Origin: Flavobacteriaceae bacterium
GTDB taxonomy: Bacteria > Bacteroidota > Bacteroidia > Flavobacteriales > Flavobacteriaceae
Assembly (NCBI GenBank): GCA_018623655.1
Contig: JAAZVG010000002.1
Coordinates: forward strand, 1-35,392
DNA: 35,392 bases
Direction of reading: 5' to 3'
Under the pieces are notes generated by a model. That model worked only from the letters and a program-made list of their open reading frames with translations, made no database searches and was not told the origin of the DNA. Positions 1 through 7,513 of the stretch are shown here, in pieces (the first letter of the stretch is position 1; each line of letters starts with the position of its first letter). Position numbers and translations under genes: made by a program.

Positions 1-218
1 ATGTGATCTCCTTGCACTCGGTCTACTCCCTTGCTTGAGCCAGAAAGCCCTCTAAAGATGTTCCCTCCTCCAATTACAATGGCAATTTGAACACCTTTGT
101 CAAAAACGGCCTTGATTTCTTCTGCATATTCTTTTAAACGATCAGGGTCGATACCGTATTGCTGGTTACCCATCAGAGCTTCTCCGCTCAATTTTAGTAG
201 AATTCTGTGATAGCGCAT
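1..218 (-). CDS. pyrH: UMP kinase, N-terminal part (runs off window edge)
   Basis: Phosphorylates UMP to UDP in pyrimidine nucleotide synthesis; a cytoplasmic hexamer of the amino-acid kinase fold. Only the first 72 codons are present. The translation begins MRYHRILLKLSGEALMG, the usual family start, with the phosphate-binding KLSGEAL segment at about residues 9-15. The second glycine loop, IVIGGGNIFRG, follows at about residues 48-58. The ATG at 218 is chosen because the conserved YxRxLLKLSGE block starts directly after it. The gene lies downstream of tsf on the same strand but is separated from it by a terminator-like hairpin, so it may depend partly on readthrough or on its own weak promoter; I see no clear TAnnTTTG box in the gap. 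The order rpsB-tsf-pyrH is widespread in bacteria. Identity is secure. Confidence 0.93.
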   Translation of the reverse strand, partial: MRYHRILLKLSGEALMGNQQYGIDPDRLKEYAEEIKAVFDKGVQIAIVIGGGNIFRGLSGSSKGVDRVQGDH

Positions 219-244
219 GAGTAAAAGATTCTATTGGTAAAAAT

Positions 245-279
245 AAACAAAAAAGCCATCCTTATTGAGGATGGCTTTT
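245..279 (-). terminator. Rho-independent terminator after tsf
   Basis: An 11-bp perfect stem: aaaagccatcc at 251-261 pairs with ggatggctttt at 269-279 around a 7-nt loop. Read on the minus strand the stem is followed by a T-rich tract (250 down to about 241), so it should end transcripts coming from rpsB-tsf before pyrH. Confidence 0.8.
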
Positions 280-299
280 GCTTTATCAGTGAATTAGAA

Positions 300-1124
300 T
301 TATCCTAAAGCTACTCTTTTAAAACCAGTGACAGTTAATGAAGCATCAACTGATTTTACGTATGCAGCAACACTTTGCTTATTATTCTTTATGAAATCTT
401 GATTTACTAACGTATTATCCTTGAAGAATCTACCTAATTTACCTTTGGCGATTTTATCAAGCATTTCTTCAGGCTTACCTTCTTGACGAAGTTGATCCTT
501 AGCAATTTCAATTTCTTTATCAATAGTAGCTTGATCAACTCCTGCCTCATCGAGTGCAACGGGGTTCATAGCCGCTGCTTGCATCGCAACATTTTTTGCT
601 GCTTCTTCTGAACCATCAACAGATGCAGATAGACCCACAATTGTAGCGATTTTATTCCCTGCGTGAATATATGATCCAATGAAGGGTGCCTCTAATGTCT
701 CATAGCTTCCGATTTCTAATTTTTCTCCGATCACTCCTGTTTGCTCGATTAATTTATCAGCAACAGTTAAATCACCAATAGAGGAAGAAAGAAGTTCTTC
801 TTTTGAATTGGTGTTTAATGCAATCGCAGCGATTTCATTGGCTAATTCAACAAATGAATCATTTTTAGCAACGAAGTCTGTTTCACAGTTAAGAGTAATG
901 GCAACAGCCTTGTTCTTAGCATCGTTAACTAATGCGATAGCTGCACCTTCAGTTGATTCGCGGTCAGCGCGGTTAGCAGCAACTTTTTGACCTTTTTTAC
1001 GAAGGATTTCAATGGCTTTATCAAAATCACCTTCAGCTTCAACTAGGGCTTTTTTACAGTCCATCATTCCAGCTCCAGTAGTTTTACGTAGTTGATTTAC
1101 GTCTGCGGCAGAAATTTTGCTCAT
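300..1124 (-). CDS. tsf: Translation elongation factor Ts
   Basis: Nucleotide exchange factor that releases GDP from EF-Tu. 274 aa, the usual length in Bacteroidota. The N-terminal UBA-like domain carries the family signature TGAGMMDCKKAL (about residues 17-28), and the core domain has the EF-Tu-contacting CETDFVAKN motif (about residues 80-88). The C-terminal part holds the second dimerisation-like subdomain and ends VTGFKRVALG. The start ATG at 1124 gives MSKISAADVNQLRKTTGAG, matching homologues. It follows rpsB with a 76-nt gap and no obvious terminator, and is followed by a strong hairpin, so it appears to be the last gene of that transcript. No missing key residue is seen. Confidence 0.97.
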   Translation of the reverse strand: MSKISAADVNQLRKTTGAGMMDCKKALVEAEGDFDKAIEILRKKGQKVAANRADRESTEGAAIALVNDAKNKAVAITLNCETDFVAKNDSFVELANEIAAIALNTNSKEELLSSSIGDLTVADKLIEQTGVIGEKLEIGSYETLEAPFIGSYIHAGNKIATIVGLSASVDGSEEAAKNVAMQAAAMNPVALDEAGVDQATIDKEIEIAKDQLRQEGKPEEMLDKIAKGKLGRFFKDNTLVNQDFIKNNKQSVAAYVKSVDASLTVTGFKRVALG

Positions 1125-1200
1125 TTCAATTTTATTAAAGATGGGGGATAAAGTTCAAAACGTTTACCGGTCCCAAGGTTAAGATAATGTTGTACTTGAA

Positions 1201-1995
1201 TTATTTTGTTTCTTCTGTAGCTTCTGAGTCTTTTTCGGCTTCTTCTACGATAGCATCAGCCGTGACTTCTTGTTCTACATCACCTTCGCTCTTGTCCTGT
1301 TTTTCAGCCTTACGAGCACTTAAACCTTCGGCAATCGCCTCAGTCGTTGAAGTCAGAATGATTTCGATTGATTTTCCGGCATCATCATTTGCAGGTATTA
1401 CGAAATCGATAGGTCTTGGATCGCAGTTTGTATCTACCATTGCAAAGATGGGAATATTCAACTTAAGAGCCTCTTTCACAGCGATGTGTTCACGCATCAC
1501 GTCAACTACAAAAAGCGCACCTGGTAGACGTGTCATGTCTGAGATTGAACCTAAATTCTTCTCTAGCTTAGCACGTAGACGATCTACTTGAAGTTTTTCT
1601 TTCTTTGAAAGCGTGTTGAATGTACCATCTTTTTTCATTCGATCGATAGCACTCATTTTTTTAACTGCCTTACGGATAGTAACAAAGTTGGTTAGCATAC
1701 CACCTGGCCAACGCTCAGTGATATAAGGCATACCTACTGCACCCGCTTTTTCTGCAACAATCCCTTTGGCTTGTTTTTTAGTAGCAACAAAAAGAATTTT
1801 GCGGCCTGAAGCAGCAATCTTTTTTAGTGCCTCATTTGCCTCTTCTAATTTAGCAGCTGTTTTGTAAAGGTTGATTACGTGAATTCCATTACGCTCCATG
1901 TAGATAAAAGGAGCCATATTAGGGTTCCACTTACGGGTCAGGTGCCCAAAATGAACACCGGCATCTAAAAGATGTTTAACGTCAGTTTTTGACAT
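1201..1995 (-). CDS. rpsB: 30S ribosomal protein S2
   Basis: Small-subunit ribosomal protein that binds late at the head-body junction and helps recruit S1-type proteins. 264 aa. The body is typical S2: LLDAGVHFGHLTRKWNPNM near the N-terminus, TKKQAKGIVAEKA in the middle, ERWPGGMLTNF, and near the end the NIPIFAMVDTNCDPRPIDFVIPANDDA region (quoted here in parts of the family signature). After about residue 228 comes an acidic low-complexity tail rich in E, D and A, as is common in this phylum. Start ATG at 1995 gives MSKTDVKHLLDAG. A terminator separates it from rpsI upstream and I found no clear promoter in the 133-nt gap, so it may have a non-consensus promoter or rely on partial readthrough. 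Confidence 0.97.
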   Translation of the reverse strand: MSKTDVKHLLDAGVHFGHLTRKWNPNMAPFIYMERNGIHVINLYKTAAKLEEANEALKKIAASGRKILFVATKKQAKGIVAEKAGAVGMPYITERWPGGMLTNFVTIRKAVKKMSAIDRMKKDGTFNTLSKKEKLQVDRLRAKLEKNLGSISDMTRLPGALFVVDVMREHIAVKEALKLNIPIFAMVDTNCDPRPIDFVIPANDDAGKSIEIILTSTTEAIAEGLSARKAEKQDKSEGDVEQEVTADAIVEEAEKDSEATEETK

Positions 1996-2090
1996 GATTA
2001 CATTTAGTTTACGTTCTGATTTAGCAATAATTCAGTGGTTGAAAATTTTTCGCGCCTGAAATATTTAGATGCTAAACTAAACAGGGTTAT

Positions 2091-2125
2091 ACAAAAAAAT
2101 AAAAAGGAACAACTGCTCCTTTTTG
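2091..2125 (-). terminator. Hairpin terminator after rpsI
   Basis: aaaaagga at 2101-2108 pairs with tccttttt at 2117-2124, with an 8-nt interior. On the minus strand the stem is followed by T-rich sequence (2100 down to 2091). It lies just beyond the rpsI stop codon. Confidence 0.7.
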
Positions 2126-2128
2126 ATA

Positions 2129-2515
2129 TTAACGTTTCGAGAATTGGAATTTTTTTCTCGCTTTCTTTTGTCCAAATTTCTTTCTTTCGACCATTCTAGG
2201 GTCTCTAGTTAGAAGGCCTTCTGGCTTTAGTGAAGCTCTGAATTCAGTGTCGATTTCACAAAGCGCTCTAGAGATTGCTAGGCGAACAGCTTCAGCCTGA
2301 CCGGTGATTCCACCTCCGAATACATTTACTTTAACATCGTATTTACCAACAGTCTCAGTAAGTTCAAATGGTTGATTTACTTTGTACTGGAGTGGAGCGG
2401 TACTAAAATAATCTTCTAGTTGGCGCTTGTTAACAGTTACTTTTCCAGAACCTTCGCTAAGGTAAACTCTAGCAACAGCGGTTTTTCTTCTTCCAATCTT
2501 GTGTACTACTGACAT
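2129..2515 (-). CDS. rpsI: 30S ribosomal protein S9
   Basis: Small-subunit protein whose C-terminal tail reaches the P-site tRNA. 128 aa, normal length. It shows IGRRKTAVARVYL at the N-terminus, GGGITGQAEAVRLAISRAL in the middle and the family-defining basic tail ending KKARKKFQFSKR, with the terminal Lys-Arg that contacts the P-site anticodon loop. The ATG at 2515 begins MSVVHKIGRRKTAVARV. It follows rplM after only 6 nt, the classical L13-S9 pair, so both should be read from the promoter upstream of rplM. Terminator-like sequence follows it. Confidence 0.97.
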   Translation of the reverse strand: MSVVHKIGRRKTAVARVYLSEGSGKVTVNKRQLEDYFSTAPLQYKVNQPFELTETVGKYDVKVNVFGGGITGQAEAVRLAISRALCEIDTEFRASLKPEGLLTRDPRMVERKKFGQKKARKKFQFSKR

Positions 2516-2521
2516 GTACTA

Positions 2522-2977
2522 CTATTTAAGGTCATTAAGATTAATTGGTGTTGGCTTCTGAGCTTCTTGACCGTGCTCACTGCCAGCATATACTCTAAGG
2601 TTTCTGAATAGCTCAGCACCTAGTTTATTCTTTGGTAGCATTCCTCTCACTGCATTTTCAATGATACGCTCTGGATGCTTTACAAAAAGTTCTTTAGTAG
2701 TTACTGATCGTTGACCTCCTGGGTAGCCTGTGTGTCTTAAATACTCTTTTTCAGTTGCTTTATTCCCTGTAAGAACTACTTTATCCGCATTGATAATGAC
2801 AACGTTGTCACCACAGTCTACGTGAGGTGTGAAGTCAGTTTTGTATTTGCCACGAATGATTTTAGCTACTATAGAGGCTAGACGACCTAAGACTTGGCCT
2901 TCTGCATCTACTAAAACCCACTGTTTATTGACGGTCGACGCGTTTGCCGAAATCGTCTTGTAACTTAATGTATCCAC
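2522..2977 (-). CDS. rplM: 50S ribosomal protein L13 (GTG start)
   Basis: Early-assembling large-subunit protein. 151 aa. Recognisable blocks are VLVDAEGQVLGRLAS near residue 21, HVDCGDNVVIINADKVVLTG at about 53-72, YLRHTGYPGG, and AVRGMLPKNKLG at about 109-120. The start is a GTG at 2977: in the same frame an in-frame TAG lies only a few codons upstream and no ATG is available before the conserved MDTLSYKT block, so GTG is the only reasonable start. A well-formed Bacteroidota promoter lies 45-75 nt upstream. It is cotranscribed with rpsI (6-nt gap). Confidence 0.96.
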   Translation of the reverse strand: MDTLSYKTISANASTVNKQWVLVDAEGQVLGRLASIVAKIIRGKYKTDFTPHVDCGDNVVIINADKVVLTGNKATEKEYLRHTGYPGGQRSVTTKELFVKHPERIIENAVRGMLPKNKLGAELFRNLRVYAGSEHGQEAQKPTPINLNDLK

Positions 2978-3021
2978 TACTTTAAACTATTTACTATCTA
3001 TTCGTTAGATATAACGGGCTG

Positions 3022-3052
3022 CAAATGTACAATTATTCAATAGAATTCCAAA
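3022..3052 (-). promoter_or_regulatory. Bacteroidota sigma-A-type promoter for rplM-rpsI
   Basis: On the minus strand TTTG (3052-3049), a 19-nt spacer, then TACATTTG (3029-3022) followed by CAGC. This matches the phylum consensus TTTG/19-21/TAnnTTTG at every defined position, 45 nt upstream of the rplM GTG. It is the best promoter in the window. Confidence 0.8.
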
Positions 3053-3080
3053 TACTTGAAACCAAGATTTTTTAGTGGGA

Positions 3081-5852
3081 TTAATGCGCCTCTAGCCAGT
3101 TGTCTCCCCATCCGATATCTACTTTCAATTTGACAGGTAGTTTGAAGGCGTTTTCCATTCGCTCTGTTATCAGTTTTTTCAACGATTCAATCTCCGTTTT
3201 ATGTGCGTCAAATACCAGTTCGTCATGCACTTGTAATAGCATTTTACTGTTCATTTTTTTCTCCATTAGTTCGCTGTGAATGTCAATCATTGCTTTTTTG
3301 ATGATGTCTGCTGCAGATCCTTGGATAGGGGCGTTGATTGCATTGCGTTCTGCGGCTGATCTAACAATGGCATTAGATGATTGTATTCCTGCTAAGTATC
3401 TCTTTCTTCCCATAACAGTATTCACATACCCTTTTTCTCTAGCCTGCTCTACCTGATCAGCAATAAAAGAGGTGAGTTTTGGATAGGTTTTGTAATATAA
3501 ATCGATGAGTTCTTTTGATTCGCTTCTTGAAAGATTGGTTTGATTGCTCAATCCGAACGCAGATACCCCATATAAAATTCCGAAGTTGACGGTTTTGGCT
3601 TGACTTCGTTGCTCTCTGTTCACTGCATCGATAGAAACATTAAAGACTCTTGAAGCCGTGTCGGCATGAATATCTTGATCTGAATCAAATGCAGCCATCA
3701 TAGTGTTTTCTTCGCTAAGAGCTGCTATGATTCTGAGTTCGATTTGAGAGTAATCAGCTGCAAGTAATATATGATCCTCATCTTTAGCGATAAACGCTTG
3801 TCTGATTCTTCGCCCTTGTGCAGTGCGGATAGGGATGTTTTGTAAATTAGGATTTACACTACTCAGCCTACCTGTAGCGGCTACGGTCTGCATGAATTCG
3901 GTGTGCACTCTCTGCGTGTTCGGATTTACCTGTAGTGGAAGCGCATCAACATAGGTGCTTTTCAGCTTGGATAAGCTTCGATATGCTAAAATGTCTTTGG
4001 CGATTTGATGTTCTTTTGCCAATTCGGTTAGTATGTCTTCTCCAGTAGCGTATTGTCCAGTTTTTGTTTTTTTAGGTTTTTTGGAAAGTTGGAGGTTTTC
4101 GAATAATACGATACCGAGTTGTTTGGGAGATCCGATATTAAAGGTCTCTCCAGCCTTGTCATAGATCTGTTGCTCGAGACCTTCTATTTGACTTGAAAAT
4201 TCAGTACTGAGCTCAGACAAGTACTTTGTGTCAAGGCGAATTCCATTCAGTTCCATCTGAGCTAAAACTCGGAGTAGAGGGATTTCAATTTCTTCGAAAA
4301 GTGTCTTTAAGTTGTCCCTTTGAAGCTCTGTTTTAAAGTGATCATGTAGCTGTAATCCGATATCTGCATCCTCGCACAAGATTTTGATTTTCGTTTCTTC
4401 GGGCCATTCACTAAACTTTCCCTTCGGATGTAACTCCAGTTTTTTTCCTAAATAGGTTTCACTTAGAACTGTCCGATCATGTCTCATGTCGGGGTTAATA
4501 AGGTAATGGGCGAGCAAGGTATCGAAAAGGTCTCCATTTAGATCAATCCCTTCGCGAAGGAGACTTTTCAGGGCGGTTTTTAATTCCTGACCAATGAATT
4601 TTTTGTCAGATGCAAAAATCGATTTAAGTTTTTCTAATTTATGTTCTCGTTCCTCTGATAGATCGAGGTAGTATCCTTTATGTGCTCCCCACGAGAATCC
4701 GATCGCCATTATCTGAGGTTCGAATGCGTCGATAGCATCATAAGAAAAACTCAAGCTGATTTCATTTTTGGTTTCTAAAACCCTTATGAATCGACTTAAG
4801 GTATCTGGGCTATTGATTACTTGATAAAATGCGGTGTCATCTGGTGTTTTGGATTCATCAGAAGCTTGATGTGTGTCGAAAAGCGAAAATTGACCCGAAC
4901 CTGGAATGGCAGTTTTTTCTTCTTTAGCTGGGGCCTCGGAAGTTTCAGAATCTGAACCGCTCTTTGAAAAGGTTTTGATGAATTGATCTTTCATTCTTCG
5001 AAACTCCAGAATTTCGAATAGTTCGGTAACCCTTTCAATGTTAGGAGGAGATGACTCAAAACTCGATGAATCAAACTGAACATCGCAATCGATTTTTATA
5101 GTAGCAAGCTCTTTCGATAGCATCCCTAGTTCTGCATTCTCTTCAATGCGTTCTTTTAGCTTTCCTTTTAATTCGTGGGTATTTTTAAGTAGATTTTCTA
5201 AACTGCCATACTGTTCAATAAGTTTCTTGGCGGTTTTGTCACCGACTCCAGGAAACCCTGGTATATTATCACTAGCATCGCCCATCATACCCAGGTAGTC
5301 TATAACCTGTTTGGGTTCTTTAACGCCAAATCGGTCTTGAATTTCAGGTATGCCCCATATTTCTATATCACCACCTCCCCGTGCAGGACGGTACATAAAG
5401 ATGTTTTCGCTAACTAGTTGACCAAAATCTTTGTCTGGAGTTACCATGTAAACGGTAAAGTCTTCCTTTTCGGCTTGTTTAGATAAGGTCCCAATTAAAT
5501 CGTCAGCCTCATAACCTTCTTTAACCACCACAGGGATATGCATTGCCTGAAGCAGCGCTTCAATGTGGGGAACGGCGAATTTGATAGCTTCAGGCGTACT
5601 TTCTCTATTTGCCTTGTAATCCTGAAATAATTCTGTTCTTTCAATACTGCCTCCTTTGTCGAAGCACACGGCTAAGTATTCTGGACGCTCTCTTCGTATA
5701 AGATCTAATAGGGAATTCATGAAGCCCATCACCGCAGAAGTATCTTCTCCCTTAGAGTTGATTCGAGGATTTTTTATAAGCGCATAATACCCTCTAAATA
5801 TAAGGGCATAGGCATCGACTAGAAATAAACGTTTGTTGGGTGTATTTGACAT
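3081..5852 (-). CDS. polA: DNA polymerase I (proofreading site apparently lost)
   Basis: Repair and Okazaki-fragment-processing polymerase, 923 aa. Residues 1-290 form the 5' nuclease (LFLVDAYALIFRGYYAL, YEADDLIG at 114-121, TPDKDFGQLV, GDASDNIPG). About 340-515 is the 3'-5' exonuclease fold and about 520-923 the polymerase. The polymerase is complete: motif A with D700 (AADYSQIELR), motif B R749-K753-F757-Y761, and motif C VHDE with D877. In the exonuclease fold only two catalytic Asp remain (D444 in FDTLLAHY and D495 in CEDAD). The DxE pair of motif I is replaced by S368 and S370, and the motif III Tyr by I491 (alignment by eye to E. coli D355, E357, Y497). Proofreading is therefore probably absent. 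It lies upstream of rplM on the same strand and diverges from the phosphoesterase gene. Confidence 0.97.
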   Translation of the reverse strand: MSNTPNKRLFLVDAYALIFRGYYALIKNPRINSKGEDTSAVMGFMNSLLDLIRRERPEYLAVCFDKGGSIERTELFQDYKANRESTPEAIKFAVPHIEALLQAMHIPVVVKEGYEADDLIGTLSKQAEKEDFTVYMVTPDKDFGQLVSENIFMYRPARGGGDIEIWGIPEIQDRFGVKEPKQVIDYLGMMGDASDNIPGFPGVGDKTAKKLIEQYGSLENLLKNTHELKGKLKERIEENAELGMLSKELATIKIDCDVQFDSSSFESSPPNIERVTELFEILEFRRMKDQFIKTFSKSGSDSETSEAPAKEEKTAIPGSGQFSLFDTHQASDESKTPDDTAFYQVINSPDTLSRFIRVLETKNEISLSFSYDAIDAFEPQIMAIGFSWGAHKGYYLDLSEEREHKLEKLKSIFASDKKFIGQELKTALKSLLREGIDLNGDLFDTLLAHYLINPDMRHDRTVLSETYLGKKLELHPKGKFSEWPEETKIKILCEDADIGLQLHDHFKTELQRDNLKTLFEEIEIPLLRVLAQMELNGIRLDTKYLSELSTEFSSQIEGLEQQIYDKAGETFNIGSPKQLGIVLFENLQLSKKPKKTKTGQYATGEDILTELAKEHQIAKDILAYRSLSKLKSTYVDALPLQVNPNTQRVHTEFMQTVAATGRLSSVNPNLQNIPIRTAQGRRIRQAFIAKDEDHILLAADYSQIELRIIAALSEENTMMAAFDSDQDIHADTASRVFNVSIDAVNREQRSQAKTVNFGILYGVSAFGLSNQTNLSRSESKELIDLYYKTYPKLTSFIADQVEQAREKGYVNTVMGRKRYLAGIQSSNAIVRSAAERNAINAPIQGSAADIIKKAMIDIHSELMEKKMNSKMLLQVHDELVFDAHKTEIESLKKLITERMENAFKLPVKLKVDIGWGDNWLEAH

Positions 5853-5919
5853 GTTTTACTGAAATAAAACCGATAGGCAAGATAACCGATTTTAATCGTA
5901 CCTGGCCTGTTTTTAGTCG

Positions 5920-5927
5920 TATTTTTG
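5920..5927 (+). promoter_or_regulatory. Candidate -7 box for the metallophosphoesterase gene
   Basis: TATTTTTG fits TAnnTTTG exactly and lies 18 nt before the ATG at 5946. No good TTTG -33 element is visible. The TTG that could serve as an upstream start codon is the end of this box, so it would lie upstream of the transcript. Confidence 0.45.
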
Positions 5928-5945
5928 CCAAACTCAAACAGAGAT

Positions 5946-7163
5946 ATGGGTTATTTTATATTTGTTTTTACAGCTATTTATTTTTCGTTGTCCACCTATC
6001 TTTTTTATCATTTGAGAAGGATGAGAATTTCGAGAAACTTATATTGGGGGCTGCTTCTGTTTTTCGCGAGTAGTTTTTTATTAGGTGCTGCTGTAAATTG
6101 GATTGAAATACCGTTTTCAAAGGAGGTAGAATCATGGTTTAGAGCCTTCCTATTTGCTTGTTTTGTAGCCCTTGTAATGAGCACACCCATTTTGCTTCTT
6201 AGTGACCTAATACGTTGGGGCAAAATAGGGTATATGAGACTTATTGCTTCTGGAGACTATACATCAGTGAAAGCCTTTCGATCTCGAAGAGATTTTTTGT
6301 CTTCGGCGGCAATTACCATAGGAGCGATACCGTTCACTTCTCTTATAGCGGGTATTGGGGGTAAATATCACTATAAGATTCATCGATATGATTTATCCTT
6401 CTCCAATCTTCCTAAAGCTTTTGATGGATTGAAAATAGTGCAGCTCTCTGATTTTCATTTAGGTAGTTTTGACGACTTAGGTGCCGTGTCAGAAGGTTTG
6501 GATTTGGTAAATGAACAGCAGCCTGATTTATTGTTGTTTACTGGCGATATGGTTAATTATAAATCGATGGAGGCAGATCCATTTATTTTCATGCTAGAAA
6601 AGCTCGAAGCGCCTTTCGGTAAGTTTAGTGTTCTAGGTAATCACGATTACGCTACCTACAACGATGATTTTGATTTTGAACAGTCACGTGCTGATGTAGA
6701 GCGCTTAATAGATCTTCAACTAAAAATGGGATTTCACAACCTGAGAAATGAATCTGTCAAGATTTACTCTGGCGATGATTATTTTCAACTAGTTGGTGTA
6801 GAGAATTGGGGAACTGGGAGATTTTTAAAGGCGGGCGATTTAAATAGGGCATCTAAAGAGCTGAACCCAGAATTATTTACTATACTCATGTCTCACGATC
6901 CTTCGCACTGGGAGGCTGAGGTAATTGATCATCATCATCCATTTGATTTGACTCTGAGTGGTCATACTCACGGATTCCAATACGGAATTGAAGTTGCTGG
7001 CTTAAAATGGAGCCCTTCTAAATTTCGATATCCGCAGTGGGCTGGTATGTATGAGAAAAGGGGTAGACTGATAAATGTAAATAGAGGCTTTGGGTTTTTG
7101 GGCTATCCTGGAAGATTCGGAATATGGCCTGAAATCACTGTAATTACCTTAAAATCTGCATAG
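5946..7163 (+). CDS. Membrane-anchored metallophosphoesterase (YkuE/YaeI-like) with internal Tat motif
   Basis: Calcineurin-type binuclear metal phosphoesterase, 405 aa from the ATG at 5946. The five metal-binding motifs are all present: LSDFH (D169, H171), FTGD (200-201), GNHD (231-234), MSHD (H317) and SGHTHG (339-343). The N-terminal third has three hydrophobic helices at about 4-22, 31-51 and 66-88, then a basic stretch with SRRDFL (R114, R115), followed by a fourth hydrophobic segment to about 138. Positive-inside reasoning puts the phosphoesterase domain in the periplasm. Family knowledge: relatives such as B. subtilis YkuE are Tat substrates, and some members hydrolyse lipid headgroup phosphoesters. 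The substrate here is unknown. An in-frame TTG at 5925 is rejected because it sits inside the promoter box. The thioredoxin-like gene follows after 53 nt. Confidence 0.85.
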   Translation: MGYFIFVFTAIYFSLSTYLFYHLRRMRISRNLYWGLLLFFASSFLLGAAVNWIEIPFSKEVESWFRAFLFACFVALVMSTPILLLSDLIRWGKIGYMRLIASGDYTSVKAFRSRRDFLSSAAITIGAIPFTSLIAGIGGKYHYKIHRYDLSFSNLPKAFDGLKIVQLSDFHLGSFDDLGAVSEGLDLVNEQQPDLLLFTGDMVNYKSMEADPFIFMLEKLEAPFGKFSVLGNHDYATYNDDFDFEQSRADVERLIDLQLKMGFHNLRNESVKIYSGDDYFQLVGVENWGTGRFLKAGDLNRASKELNPELFTILMSHDPSHWEAEVIDHHHPFDLTLSGHTHGFQYGIEVAGLKWSPSKFRYPQWAGMYEKRGRLINVNRGFGFLGYPGRFGIWPEITVITLKSA

Positions 7164-7216
7164 AAGAATGCTAGAATTTGCAATTTTACTAACTTGCAAC
7201 TCCAATTAAACCTGAT

Positions 7217-7513
7217 ATGTCAAAATTTGGTGACCTTATTGATCTTAGTGTCCCGGTGTTATTTAACTTTTATGCGGAGTGGAATGATGATTCCGTGGCT
7301 ATGGCTCCTGTGCTAAACGATGTTGCAGCTGCTTCAGGTGACCGAGCGAAGGTGATCAAGATTGATGTGGATAAGAATCAAGAACTAGCCCAAGCACTGC
7401 GCATAAAAAGTCTTCCTACTCTAGTTATCTACAAACGAGGTGAAATGGTTTGGCGACAGAGTGGTGAATTAGATGCTAATACGTTACTAGGCATTCTTAA
7501 CGAGTACGTTTAG
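7217..7513 (+). CDS. Thioredoxin-fold protein lacking the CxxC active site
   Basis: 98 aa, close to ordinary thioredoxin length. The fold is recognisable: VLFNFYAEW (beta strand before the active site), MAPVLNDVA (helix after it), VIKIDVDKN and the cis-proline loop SLPTLVIYKRGE, ending in a helix. Where thioredoxin has WCGPC this protein has WNDDS, and it contains no cysteine at all, so it cannot do dithiol-disulfide exchange; a binding or chaperone role is an inference. The start ATG at 7217 gives MSKFGDLIDLSVPVLFNF. There is no signal peptide, so it is cytoplasmic. It sits behind the phosphoesterase gene on the same strand, probably in one transcript, and its stop codon overlaps the stop of the convergent DUF2723 gene. 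Confidence 0.85.
   Translation: MSKFGDLIDLSVPVLFNFYAEWNDDSVAMAPVLNDVAAASGDRAKVIKIDVDKNQELAQALRIKSLPTLVIYKRGEMVWRQSGELDANTLLGILNEYV

Noticed and set aside
1187..1591. 134-codon plus-strand frame opposite rpsB
   Set aside because: Ser/Ala-rich translation typical of the antisense of a ribosomal protein gene; rpsB is certain.
5840..6073. 77-codon plus-strand frame overlapping the polA start and the phosphoesterase start
   Set aside because: It overlaps the well-supported phosphoesterase frame, begins inside polA and upstream of the promoter box, and looks like a shadow frame.
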